In this document: in pieces, positions 37,372 to 49,000 of the stretch | Numbering within the stretch: position 1 is the first letter of the stretch | Layout of the letters: each line of letters begins with the position of its first letter | Origin: Valencia hispanica | Lineage: Eukaryota; Chordata; Actinopteri; Cyprinodontiformes; Valenciidae | Direction: 5' to 3' | DNA: 64,000 nt | Assembly (NCBI GenBank): GCA_963556495.2 | Contig: OY747704.1 | Location: 3,366,001-3,430,000, forward strand | The notes under the pieces: model-generated | Seen by the model: only the letters and a program-made list of their open reading frames with translations | The model's database searches: none | Told to the model about the DNA's origin: nothing | Program-made: the position numbers and the translations under genes

Positions 37372-39160
37372 AAGCTAGTGTATGTTTGAGTCACAGGAGC
37401 AAAGCAAGGTGTGTGGTCAGTTAAAAAAGGAAAATAAAAATAAAAAGTGAACTTGTGTATGCATAAAAGAGCGTTACAAGCCATACCCTCCACCCAAACC
37501 ACCACCTGCAGTAGGATCTGCCTACCAAGGATTCCGATTCTTCCTCCAGCTCTCTGTTCCACTCCAACTAATAAGACAACCCCAGGAAGAGTCACGTGTA
37601 CTGTAATGAATCTAAAGATGAAATGGAGTGAGTTGTATGAACACAGGCGAGTTCTTTGTACTCGGACCTGATTCCTTTGATTTAGGCTTTTCTTTGCTTT
37701 GATACTCTGGTGATCCACTCCAAATGAGCTGCTGTAAATAGGATCCTGGTTTACTCTGAATGTTTGTGTGGCTGCTGTAGTGATTGTGAGCATGCTCAGT
37801 GAGGACTGACTCCTTAAAGACTCCACAGTGTCCTTTTCATTCTTTTTATTCCTACTTGTTGGTTTGATCATTCAAGCTGAAGAAGATAGACTCAGCTGGG
37901 TGATGCAGAGAAACTTTGAAACTGTTATTTCATCACTACTAATGGTCTCCTGAAAGGGACACATTTATAAAAACCATGTTTTCAATTTCATAAATGAAGC
38001 TCCATCAGTTATCTCCAGGCTTTATCAATGCTGACTGGTCATATGATAATTAAGCAACCCTTCCACACTCCGGCAGCAGCTTGCTACACTAATCACTCTG
38101 TCATGGTCAGAAACAGAATCATCTGTTTCCAAGTGAAGATGAACAACATCCAAGACGAAACAAGCCCATCTAGAATCAGTTGAATCTAAGCACAGGATGC
38201 AGGATGAGGTTGCATGTGTGTTTTATTCCTCTGTTGTGTCTTAACTAAGGTTAGCACCAAGGGAACGATGAGCAGCTGTCCCATGACCCGTTTCAAGTGT
38301 TCTTACTGTAAATGATGTAGCTCAGTTCCAGGGCTTCATTCATCCTTAAAGCCTGTCTGTTATCAGATTGTGGTGAATCTTTAAATTTCTTGTCTTTTGT
38401 TGTAAAAGATTGATCTGAATATTACTTTGTCACTGTAACATGTCTCTTTTGTTCTGTTTTGTCCTTTTTATTTATTGCTTCTTATATTTTGTTGCATAAT
38501 GCCATGTCATGGTTTCTCCTGGTGTGGTCCAGTCCAACCCTTCCCATCCCATCCTGAAGCTCTGGGTGGCTCACAGCTTCTGTCAGCTGTTTACAGACAC
38601 AGTGATGAGCTGCTCACATGAAAAAAACCCACTGCATCTTCCTGAGTCCCATTACAAGGAATGCATCCAGGACTGATGTCTACACACACACACACACACA
38701 AACGGTTCCACTCTACTGGTTTACAAAGAAAAAAAGTTTTATTCCAAAGTCAACAATATGCAGCATTATCCTGAATACTGTGTGCTTTTTTTCATCTCCT
38801 TAAGGATAAGTGCTGATAAGTTTCAAGCAAAGCATGAGACTTAAATGTACAGTGAGAAAAGAATGTATAAAGTAAATATATAGATATATATTTGAGGAGC
38901 TTCATTCCAAAAGAACGTAGAGCTCTGTGGAAACGGTCCCACTGAACTCCAGATAGGTTTTATTTCCATTTGATTTCCTAAAGTTGTAACATTCCTCAGA
39001 ATGATATGCACTTTAGAAGAGATGGATTCAGGTGGCTGTTGATCCAAATCATTTTGGGATGAAATTCTTCATTTATTTTTCACCCCATGACATGTTTCAT
39101 CTTTACACTATGTGTGGGTTTGCCTAGGTTTGGTTTGACCAATAAATGCAAACTTATTTC
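37372..39160 (+). other. rabl6 3' UTR with two poly(A) signals
   Basis: AATAAA occurs at 37433-37438, about 60 bases after the stop, and at 39141-39146. The first would give a short 3' UTR and the second one of about 1.8 kb. A CA run is at about 38684-38701. UTR extent is inferred. Confidence 0.5.
39072..39077 (-). terminator. Poly(A) signal candidate for the Ig receptor gene
   Basis: AATAAA on the minus strand, about 165 bases past the stop codon at 39241. It lies to the left of the distal rabl6 signal, so the two 3' ends may overlap by roughly 90 bases. Confidence 0.45.
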
Positions 39161-39240
39161 TTCATAAAAGAGAAAGATTGTGTTTTTTTGTTTGTATTGT
39201 TGAAAAATGAGATGGAGATGTGAGTCCCAGCCTGATGAAG

Positions 39241-41769
39241 TCAAATCCCTGATGACTCCAGAGAACCTGGACCGTTGTGGTCCGGCTCAGTAAGAGCTCG
39301 GCCCACACCGACATCGTCATCAGGCTCATCTTCTTTCTGAGGAAGGAAAAGAGAAAATGAGTTGGTGTACAAGCCACTCATGATGTAAGCGTTCTCTCGG
39401 GTTTCTTATGATGTCATGAAGTGAGAAACGACCAGTCTCTTACCTCACAGCACTGGTTCCTTCTCTCTGTGAAGAGAAGAAACTGTTGGAGGATTATCAA
39501 ACCAATGATAATATTGTAAAGCTAAATGAGACAGAGTTTCCCCAGGATCCTTCAATGGATATGTGTAAAAGAAAAATGAAACTCCAGAGATAAACACTGG
39601 AATACTCCAATTATTTAAAGTACATCATCTTGGTAGTTCTGCATTCTAACATCTTCAGGTAGAAAGCTGAGCAGCAGTGATTCTGCTGTTAATGTGGCGC
39701 TACAGTTAAAGGTTTTTATTAACACCAGAATATAAGCTGAACGTAATGTCTGAGTGCTAACTAAGCAGAGATTTAAACATCTGTCTGAAACACTCTGTTG
39801 GTCAAAGAAAAGAAGGAACTCAGGGAGCACTTACTGATGGTGCAGACATGAGTAAATATGGTCACTATGGGCAGTAGTGGCAGCAGAATCCAGCGAATCA
39901 AACTCCAGATAAAAGAACTTGAGGCTGTAGTAAAGACAAATAAATGTTGATCATTCTACAACGGTCAAAGCTAATGTAATATTACTCTCACCAGCTAGTT
40001 TACTTTTATATTCAACTTTAAGTACCTTCAGTAACAGAAAAGATGGCCTAAATCTGCCACAGCTGCTTTATGACTGCTTTGGCAGAATTTCAAAGTTTAG
40101 GTCTAACAAGATAGGTTTCCGTTTTCAATTACCTGAATTCAAAAATGTAGTAAGAGAAGATTACTATTTGACAAGCAACATAAAAAGCCAGATTAGAGGT
40201 TGCAGACACATTGTGGAGACACGTCCTGTGGTCTGATGGCCATAAGGACCATCATTACTGTACATGTGGAGGGAAAAGTGGGAAGCTTCCGAACATCTTT
40301 CCATTTGTAAAGCACGGGGGTGGCAGCATCATGTTGTGGGGGGGTTTGCTCAGGGAGGGACTGGTGCACTTCCCAAATGAGGAAATAGCCTTTCGTGAAA
40401 ATACTGAAGCAGCATTTAACACATCAACTAAGAGCTGGGACCTTGGGGACAAATAACAGGTTCAGAAGATCACATACATTTCATTAGTATTTGGTAGAAA
40501 AGCCTTAAAGGTCTGGAATCAAACGTCTTAGGTCTCTTTCCACCAGGGATTCTGGCACATTCGTCCTGGTAGAACAGGTGGGCCATTATGTAGGATCTTA
40601 AAGTCCTGTTGATATGTTCCAGTTCCAAACACTGCAGGATCCATGTGTGTGGTATCCATTAATACGCTTCAGTCCAAGCAGTACAGAGGTTAGCATGCCT
40701 GGTCTGGTGCTTGGCTCCTCAGCTGTCCTCACCCATTGCATTTCCATCATCAAGCTCAGCTTCCAAAAAGCTTTTCCACTGTGTCCAAACAGTTCCCTGA
40801 AAACCCCTTTTAATACTTTACTTTGATTTCTTGTTTTATTGCTTTTAATAGAAACATTTTAACTGCCACTGTTTAACAAGGTTAGCCATTTTATTTTCAT
40901 TTTACTCTGTTGGCTAGTTGTTATTGAAAGATGTTGCACTGTAAAGCCCCTCGGTGTTGAACGTGTTCATAAAATGTTAGAGTAAGAAGAATAGATCAGA
41001 ATTTAGAGGTTTGCTGATAAAGATATGTTGTAATTACAGATACAAAAACATTGATTGTATAAAAATAATTTCTCAGCACACAGAGTACAATCTACATCTT
41101 TCACCATCATCGTGTATCTACAGCAGGTAAAAAGGATGCAACAATTCTACACTAGACAAGCTTTCATTGGCTGTTTATGCTTACAGTTATGAAGATAGCC
41201 TTCAGCCAGCTTGATGATGGTGTCATTTTGGCTCAGCAGACCACACCAGTAAACCCCCCCTCTGTGGCTTGGCTCCAGCACCTCCACAGTGAAGGAGTGC
41301 CTGTCCTGGGTCACCCTCAGTTTGCCTCCATTGGCTGACTGGGAGCTGTGGTTGAAGGTGAGGCCCGTGCAGCACTCTGCAGAACTCTGCCGACACCAGA
41401 CCCTGAGCAGGTTCTGGTGCTTTGGTTCATAGGGACATGTGAGCCTCTGCCAGAACACTGCATCGGTCGCACCTGCACGGACATTTTCAAATGTACACAC
41501 ACAGTACAGCTTTACCACACTGTAGGAGCACAATGCACTCCATTCCATTTTTATTTACCTAAAAGAAACTGGTCTGAACAATAAAGTGATTACTATCAAT
41601 ATTATAAATGAAGGAGTTTATTTAAGCAGTTTAAGTCAGAAACTCAGCACAGTAAAGATGCTCCACAGTTAAAGTAGCATAAACTCTTCTGATTGAGATT
41701 TAAGTTTATGTTGCTCGTGTGTGGACACTTACCTATTGCCAAAAGGAATATCAGGATTAAAGAATGCAT
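39241..41769 (-). CDS. TREM/CD300-like single-Ig membrane receptor, complete
   Basis: Five minus-strand exons join in phase: 41733-41769 (signal peptide start MHSLILIFLLAIG), 41185-41472 (Ig V-type domain), 39835-39924 (stalk and membrane span), 39444-39466 and 39241-39336 (tail). The total is 534 nt, 177 residues, all GT-AG. The Ig domain has LTCPYEP, LRVWCRQ, an ECC pair, then FTVEVLE and GVYWCGL; the WC, extra Cys and YWC pattern is seen in TREM/CD300/pIgR-like receptors. Candidate N-glycosylation sites are NHS, NDT and NSS. The membrane span (FIWSLIRWILLPLLPIVTIF) holds one Arg near its outer end and is followed by KRRNQCC. The tail is acidic and has no tyrosine, so no ITIM or ITAM. Only about nine residues separate the signal peptide from the first Ig cysteine, which is short for a V domain. 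By family it would act on leukocyte surfaces; no ligand or orthologue can be named. Confidence 0.75.
40205..40455 (+). pseudogene. Tc1-like transposase fragment
   Basis: The frame reads HVLWSDGHKDHHY, then [16 protein letters not shown], the block between the first two catalytic aspartates in Tc1-like transposases. It lacks both the N-terminal DNA-binding part and the C-terminal catalytic part. It lies in the intron between exons 2 and 3 of the Ig receptor, on the opposite strand. Confidence 0.75.
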
Positions 41770-42824
41770 GCTTCAAGCACGGACCTGTTACTCTTTGATC
41801 GAATAAAATAGAAAGGCATTGTTTAACGGAAGAGGAGGCTTAAAAAAGCTGACCAAACTTCAGGAAATGTCTAACCACACAGAGGCTCCTGTCTCTACAC
41901 AAGCTGATTGGATGATTACTGCAGCTTAACTAGAAGTTTCAGTACTTTGTGTATTTAACCCTTTTATTACAGATCTCTTCTGTTTGAACCATTTTTAGGG
42001 GGACTGGTGCCTGTTTCAGACACTCTAGTTTACTATGTTCATTCTTTTCTTTCATTTTGCTATTTTAAAGCCGTTGTTGTTCTCATTCTGGTGTTGACAC
42101 CAGCCCACATAGACTCTAGGTGACTTCATTTAGTATCCACTGTTTGCTATTTTGTGTCTTCCTAGTTCCGTTTGTACATCTAAACAAAGTATTTTGTTCC
42201 ATGTACTTAAGATTTGCATATCAGTTTATTTCTCCGTGTAGTTGACATGTTTTTAAAATACACACAATTATTTATGTTAGTTAGATGGATTTAATCATAT
42301 AAAAATTTCTAAAAACTTTGTATTACACCCTAATTCTATAGACTATTTAAGTTCAGATCTTGTTCAGGTCATGGCCATATGAAATATGACAGATTAGGAC
42401 CCCTGATCAAACCAGGGGCACAAAACTAGGATAAGGGATTAAGTCGGGATATCTTAGTTATCCTGGCTCAACTTATCCATGATCCGGTTTCACAGAAATG
42501 GGATGGGGGCAGTAGGATAGGTTATGGTATAAGTTACCATGGAGATTTATTCAGTGGAGCTAGCCTGCTCCAGACCAGGCTAAGTTCCAGGATCTATTTA
42601 AGCTCATCCCTTATTTCAGTCAGCACTGCCCACTACACATTGTTATCACATTATTTAAACGTCTGTGATCATTCATTTCTATCATTTTGGATCAAAGATG
42701 ATTTTAGATGATATTGCAGTTTCCCATAGACTACAAGGTTATATATAAAATGATGGAATATTAGGGTTACAGAGGCATCATTCTCTCGTCCAAAGACAAG
42801 AGAATGATGCTGCCGTCTTATTTC
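41770..42824. other. Upstream of the Ig receptor gene, nothing recognised
   Basis: This includes the presumed promoter of the minus-strand receptor. No TATA box or repeat family was recognised. A small inverted pair around 42771-42812 (AGAGGCATCATTCTCTCG / GACAAGAGAATGATGCTGCC) forms a short hairpin at the LINE 3' end. Confidence 0.35.
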
Positions 42825-43898
42825 AACAACAAGGTAATTCAAGGTGCTTTACATAATTAGGGGATAAAGTAAAAACAGCAAAAAAGCATGAAGCACACAC
42901 AGATACATCAAGGCATTACAAAGCATATACAGTAAAAACAGCAGTAAAACAAGAAGAATACACAAAATATGATACAACAAAGCATTACTCAAAGGCAGCT
43001 CTAAACAGATACATTTTTAGATGTGATTTAAAAGAACTCAGTGTTTCAGCAGCTTGTCTGGAAGTTTGTTCCACATTAGAGGAGAATAGAAACTGAAAGC
43101 TGCTTCTCCATGTTTGGTTCTGATTCTAGGGATGTTGAGTAGACTGGAATTAGAGGACCTGAGTGGTCTGGGGGGGGGGGTTGCTATAGTGACAGTATAT
43201 CTTCAACATACTTTGGTGCTAAGCCATGTAATGATTTATAAACTAGTCAAAGTATTTAGAAGTCTATTCTCTGAGCTACAGGGAGCCAGTGTAAGGACTT
43301 TAGAACTGGGGTGATGTGCTCTACTTTCCTGGTTCTAGTGAGGAACATGAGCAGCAGCGTTCTGGATCAGCTGCAGCTGTCTGATTGACTTTTTAGGCAG
43401 ACCTGTGAAGACGCTGTTGCAGTAATCAATCCGACTAAAGATAAACGCATGGATGAGTTTTTCTAGGTCCTGTTGTGACATCAGTCCTTTAATCCTAGAA
43501 ATGTTCTTCAGATGATAGAAGGCTGACCTTGTTATTGCCTTTATGTGACCCTGGAGGTTCAAGTCTGAGTCCATTACTACACCTAGATTTCAGGCCTGAT
43601 CAGTAGTTTCTATCTGTAACTATCTGTCTCTTGATCGTTCCTCTTTAGGTCCAAAAATAATCACTTCTCTTTTGTTTCTGTTCAGCTGGAGAAAGTTATG
43701 GCACATCCATCCATTGATTTGATCGATGCATTTACTTAGGGTTTGGATGGGTTCAAAGTCACCTGGTGACATCGTAATGTAGAGCTGAGTATCATCTGCA
43801 TAGTTATGGTTGCTAATCTCATTGGTTGTTATAATCTGGGCTAATGGGAGCATGTTGATATTAAATAGGAGGGGCCCCAGGATGGAGCCCTGGGGCAC
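42825..43898 (-). pseudogene. L2-like LINE, RT palm to 3' tail
   Basis: The minus strand encodes [14 protein letters not shown], then [12 protein letters not shown] (the YADD catalytic box near 43793-43808), [19 protein letters not shown], then after a stop [20 protein letters not shown] and [14 protein letters not shown]. The tail matches the copy at 21575-22370. It is broken by shifts and stops. The RT part upstream of MPQGS is separated by a DNA element at about 43900-44441 and resumes at 44441. Confidence 0.8.
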
Positions 43899-43899
43899 C

Positions 43900-44441
43900 T
43901 AGGGTTGCCAACCGTTCCGTAAAAAACTGGAATCGTACCGTATTCAGAGAAAATAGTACGGGTTCCGTATTAAGGTGACAAGGAATGCGATTTGTCCCGT
44001 ATTTCAGCTAGAATGAAAAAAAGACACAAAGCTGGAGTTATTCTGTGTCTCTACGCTGTGCAGCTGCCTCGTCTTCTCTCATCTCCCCTCCCTCTCTTGT
44101 TGCTCCTTCAATCATGAAACTGATCAATGATCAGCTGATCGGCTTTTCTGTCGGGCGGCTCTAGCAAAGTTTTGCCCGGGGGCCTGGTAGAGCATTAAAA
44201 GGAAAAGGGGGGCACAAATACATACTTTTCTTTCTTATTGTCATTTAAAATGTCTAGCTTTTAATGAACAATTATCTGAATCTTACAACCAATTGGATAT
44301 AGTGGTCATAAATCCTTTATTGTATATAGTAAATATTAAGTCTAATACAGTATATATCCTAGTAAGCTATAGGCTAGTACTTTTTCCTTCGGGAAGGTAC
44401 CATCTGTGCAGTTTGCAATTCTGTCAAAGAAAGATGTTGAA
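43900..44441. mobile_element. DNA element copy A, deletion derivative inside a LINE
   Basis: From about 44050 to 44441 it matches the element at 51111-52171: TCAATCATGAAACTGATCAA, AGCAAAGTTTTGCCCGGGGG and AGTCTAATACAGTATATATC occur in the same order. Copy A lacks about 380 bases present in the other copy, joined at about 44153 after CTTTTCTGTCG. The left part begins TAGGGTTGCCAACCGTTCCG and differs from copy B. The family is not named; hAT-like is likely. Confidence 0.6.
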
Positions 44442-45300
44442 TGGAAGATTAGAGATCGGCCTGTAGTTCTGCATTAACATGTTGTCCAGGTTATTCTTCT
44501 TTAGCAGTGGTTTCATAACTGCTGTTTTTAAAGCCTGGGGGAAGAGACCTGACAGGAGGGATGAGATAACTATTTTAATCAGATCAGACCCAATGACAGG
44601 GAAAACTTTCTTAAAGAAAGCTGTGGGTAGGATATCAAGACAGCAAGAGGAGGAGCTTAATTGGTTAATGATTTCTTCAAGTTTAATTCATGGAATTCTG
44701 ACATTTTTTCTACAATGGTGTTAGTTGGGTATAACATTGGTAGTCAGTTTGGCACTGCGGTACAGACTGACTGTCTAATTGTTAGAATATTTTCAGTCAA
44801 AAAGCTGCAAATTCATTGCAGGCCCTGGTGGAATTTAGGTCAGGAGCTACTGTCACTGGAGGACTAGTTAGTCTTTCCACTGTTGCGAAAAAGTCCGTGC
44901 ATTATTAATGTTTCTGTTAACGATTTCAGAAAATAAAGATTCCCAAGCATCTTTCAAAGATAACTGATATCTGTTCAGTCTCTCTTTGTAGATCTCACAG
45001 TGAATCTGGAGTCAAGTTCTCCGTCATTTTCCCTCTGCTCGTCGACACTCTCTTTTTTCACTACGTACCAGTGGATCGCTTGTCCACTGAGACTTCTTTC
45101 TATCTGAGACTACTTTCACTTTAGTTTGGAGGAATGGAATCAATGATGTCTGAGATTTTCACAAGGAAATTATCTACCAGCGTGTTTACTGAGTTGGAGT
45201 TGGAGTTGGGAGATGAGGGGGATGTGGTGGAAGGGTAAATACGTTTAAAGATTTCAACAGAACTGTCCCAGAGAAAACGCTTTTTTACATTTATATCACT
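44442..45300 (-). pseudogene. L2-like LINE ORF2 segment upstream of the RT palm
   Basis: Minus-strand frames contain PISNLPF, LKTAVMKPLLKKNNLD-type sequence (antisense of 44480-44560), ISSLLSGLFPQA-type sequence and NNARTFFATVERLTN. This is the usual order just before and at the start of the RT domain in fish L2-like LINEs. With 42825-43898 it forms one broken element; the RT part between PISNLPF and MPQGS is missing. Confidence 0.6.
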
Positions 45301-45303
45301 GTG

Positions 45304-45650
45304 CAGGCCCGGCCCTAACCAATTTGGTGCCATGGGAAGATTTTAAGTGGCGCCCCCTTGCATCGCAGTACAGTACTTGCACTGCTAGTGTACATATACT
45401 CACAAGAGACTTAATAGCTTTGTTTTAGACATTCTTTTATTGAAATAAAACAATTGCACATTCGAAGCCAGTCAGCTGGGTCTATTGGAGCAACAGAAGG
45501 TCCGCTTGATGCTGCTGCATACCTGCTAGGTTGTGCTGCTGAGATGGAGGCAACAGGATTGGCAAAGGTGGGACTGAGAAACCTCAGCAGCGCATCTGAT
45601 GACAGAAGGAGTATGTGACACCAGTCTAATAATAAACACATGATTTAAAA
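45304..45650. mobile_element. DNA transposon end fragment
   Basis: It begins CAGGCCCGGCCCTAACCAAT with a GGCGCCCCCTTG-type subterminal stretch, like the ends of a common fish DNA transposon. No matching right end was found. The frames inside are not recognised. Confidence 0.4.
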
Positions 45651-45949
45651 AAATACAATAAAATGAAATAATATAAATGAGAAACCTAGACATAAATACA
45701 TGATGTAGACCTAGTGTATAATATACAATTCTGCTTCCTGCTATGGAAACACTATCCAGGCACTATGTGAAAGCTTGTAGAAACTGCTTATCTCTTGTTT
45801 ATATTGCCGTCATCCTTAAAACAAGTTTTTCATCAATTTTAAACAAAGCTTTTTATTGAGTCACTGTGGAGGGCCTAAAGTGCCACAGGTTGCAGAGCCT
45901 GTGCACACTCATTTCAGACTTTTATTTTGAAAAGCCTGCCAACGTCAGT

Positions 45950-46055
45950 ACCGGCGGTTTTCATTGGCTGTTCCTACAGCGAATGACGGGAGTTGTTGTT
46001 AACGAGCTTTTCTTTTCCACGTGAGTTTCCAGGCTAAAAGCTAGCAGCCGGCATC
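45950..46055 (+). promoter_or_regulatory. imp4 promoter and 5' UTR with E-box and CCAAT box
   Basis: Upstream of the proposed ATG-only exon there is a reversed CCAAT box (ATTGG, 45963-45967), a pyrimidine-rich CTTTTCTTTTCC tract, and a perfect CACGTG E-box at 46018-46023, 33 bases before the ATG. No TATA box. Canonical E-boxes are common in ribosome-biogenesis promoters bound by MYC; use here is inferred. Confidence 0.5.
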
Positions 46056-49000
46056 ATGGTGAGTTGAAAACAACATGAATGAATGTTATTATGAACATGG
46101 AGCAGGCTGAGGGGAAATGGCCGCTTATAACCTGGTTACCGCTGGGCCTACAGGCTACAGCCTGGTTACCGCTGGGCCTCCAGCCTGGTTACGGCTGGGC
46201 CTCCAGCCTGGTTACCGCTGGGCCTCCAGCCTCCAGCCTGGTTACCGCTGGGCCTCCAGCCTGGTTACGGCTGGGCCTCCAGCCTGGTTACCGCTGGGCC
46301 TCCAGCCTCCAGCCTGGTTACCGCTGGGCCTCCAGCCTCCAGCCTGGTTACCGCTGGGCCTCCAGCCTCCAGCCTGGTTACCGCTGGGCCTACAGGCCGT
46401 CCTCTGGTTAAAGCTAGAGGTAGGCGAAGGAGCCGCAGCTAGTCCGGCTTCAAACAAGAAGGAACTCATCCTTTCTCTGGGCCTGACTTATCCAGGGGTT
46501 CCTCTCATGTTCTGGGATGGATTCTCCCCGTTCACACCACAGCCTCTCCCCCTGTCTCTGGTTCTGGTCCAGGGTCTCCTGCTCAGATCGTTACTATAAT
46601 CAACTACACACCGGGAGGATAACGCTTCAGTTCTCTAACGTTCAGGATACCCGTGGAATCTCATTCATTTATTGTCCAGATTGGAAGGAATATTTCCAGA
46701 CTTTATTATGTGTCATATTATCTAAATCCATCCATTTTTAAGTAATCATTGTAGATGGTGTGTGTGTGTATTATTCTGACAGGGGAACCATTGAGCATTG
46801 ATGGTTCTTTAATCAAAAGCTACCAGGAAAAAAGATGCAACATTAATATGCTGCATTCCTTTGTCCTCTGCTGAGAGATCTGAGTAGAACCGCATAATAA
46901 CTATGATCATTGATGGAGCTACCTGCTGCTAGCATTACAAGACAATATTCATGTATTTCTCTCTGTTATGTGTTCAAACACTGTAGAAAGACACTCACCA
47001 CTAGAAGTTGTACATTACTATGAAATTATCCAGATAAAACCAATCCGTTTATTACTGCTGATCTAATAGTAGCTTTTAAACACTTGGGAGCCATATTTGA
47101 TCCACAGTCAGTTCACCTCTAAAACAATTATTTCCTTCAATATGTTTTATTACCATTTCATCTCTTCCTGCTTCCATTTTGGACCTGGAAACAAAATAAG
47201 GATGAACCGATATGAAAACATGGGCTGATATCCAATATTAATATTGCTGTTATGGCCGAAAACGGTAATGATGATACTATCTATATATGTTTCTCTGCCC
47301 TTTTGACTGGGTGGGGATGCACGATATATCAGCATCAACAGCAGTATTAGTCCGATAAGTAAAACTGGGCCGATGTCAACAACTGATATCCATCTGGTTG
47401 CCGTGTTTCTGGAGGGGGTTCTACAATGGAGCAACAAATATTTAGTCAATTCAAAAATACTTTATTGATCCCAGAGGGAAATTAATTGTTGTTGTAGCTC
47501 ATATGTAGCTTATATGCATTTGTTACCTCAAGGCTGGACTACTGTAATTCTTTACTATCAGGTAGTCCACAAAATGCCATTAAAAGCCTTCAGTTGATCC
47601 AAAATGCTGCAGCAAGAGTTCTGATGAATATTAAAAAGAGAGATCACATTTGTCCTGTTTTAGCTTCCCTTCATTGGCTCCCTGTTAAATCCAGAATAGA
47701 ATTTAAGATCCTTCTTCTTCCATACAAAGCCCTTAATAATCAGCTCCATCATACATCTGAGATCTAATTGGTCCTTATGTTCCTAACAGAGCCCTTCGCT
47801 CTCAGACTGCAGGTTTACTTGTAGTTCCTAGGATTTCTAAAAGTAGAATGGGAGGCAGATCTTTTAGTTATCAGGCTCCTCTCCTGTGGAACCAGCTCCC
47901 AGCTTTAGTCCGTGAGGCAGACACTCTGTTTACTTTTAAGGCCAGGCTTAAAACTTTCCTTTTTGATAAAGCTTATAGTTAGAGTGGCTAAGGTCATCCT
48001 GAGCTATCTCTGTAGTTATGCTGCTATAGGCTTAGACTGCTGGAGGACAGACTGACCACTTTTCTTCACTCTGCTACTTCCTTTTCTCCTACTACTCTCC
48101 AGTTGTATTACAGTACATTCTGTTATTTCGACTGTTAACTTTGTTTTCTCTCAGTGTTTTTCTCTCCATAGAAGATACACCTGGTCTGGTATCCTGCTTG
48201 GCTGCAATGCCCTGTTGGACGGGGGGCATCGACTGGGATGATCCTCCCAGTAACTGAACATCCACTGTGTCCTGTTATCAACTTTTTACTTTCTGTAACA
48301 TAGAAAGTTCTCTTATATCAGATCTTCTGTTCCTTCTGTGTCTCTGCTCTGTCTTCTCAAACCCCCAGACGGTCGTGGCAGATGGCCGCTCCTACTGAGC
48401 CTGGTTCTGTTGGAGGTTTCTTCCTGTTAAAGGGGAGTTTTTCCTCTCCACTGTCGCTACATGCTTGCTCAGTATGAGGGATTGCTGAAGGATTGCTGTG
48501 GTTGGAAAGTCTGCATCAACGGGGCCCAACCTCACGCCAATGACTGACGCAATCTGCTGGGATTCCTTAAATAGGAAACTTTTTAACTGATTAGAATGTT
48601 TGTATAAATGTATTGAAATGACTTCTTGTTAAGTGCCTTGAGATGACATCTGTTGTGAATTGGCGCTATATAAATAAACTGAATTGAATATAATTAATTC
48701 TTTAAGGAGTTGTTGTAGATGATGATGGCTGTGGGCAGGAAGGATTTCCTGTAGCTGTCTGTATGGCAGCGAAACTGAAGAAGCCTCTGACTGAAGAGGC
48801 TGTTGTTGTATGACTGTCTCATGAAGAGGATGCTCAGGGTTGTCCATAATTCTTTTGATTTTATGAAGAATCGTTCTTTGCATCATTATCTCCAGATGTT
48901 CCACAGTCATCCCCAGAACAGAACCAGCCTTCTTTATCAGGTTGTTTAGCCTTTTTAAGTCCCTGGTTCTGATGCTGCTACCCCAACAGATGACGGCTGA

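Noticed and set aside
37356..37871. 171-codon minus-strand frame
   Set aside because: It lies in the rabl6 3' UTR, has no recognised motif, and does not connect by splicing to the receptor gene.
46127..46400. Regular repeats considered as a CRISPR array
   Set aside because: There are no unique spacers of constant length, the units are head-to-tail, and the genome is eukaryotic.
46079..46599. 110- and 160-codon frames of repeating [12 protein letters not shown] peptide, considered as a repeat protein
   Set aside because: Frames are open in several phases because the minisatellite unit lacks stops; no start context or splice logic supports a protein.
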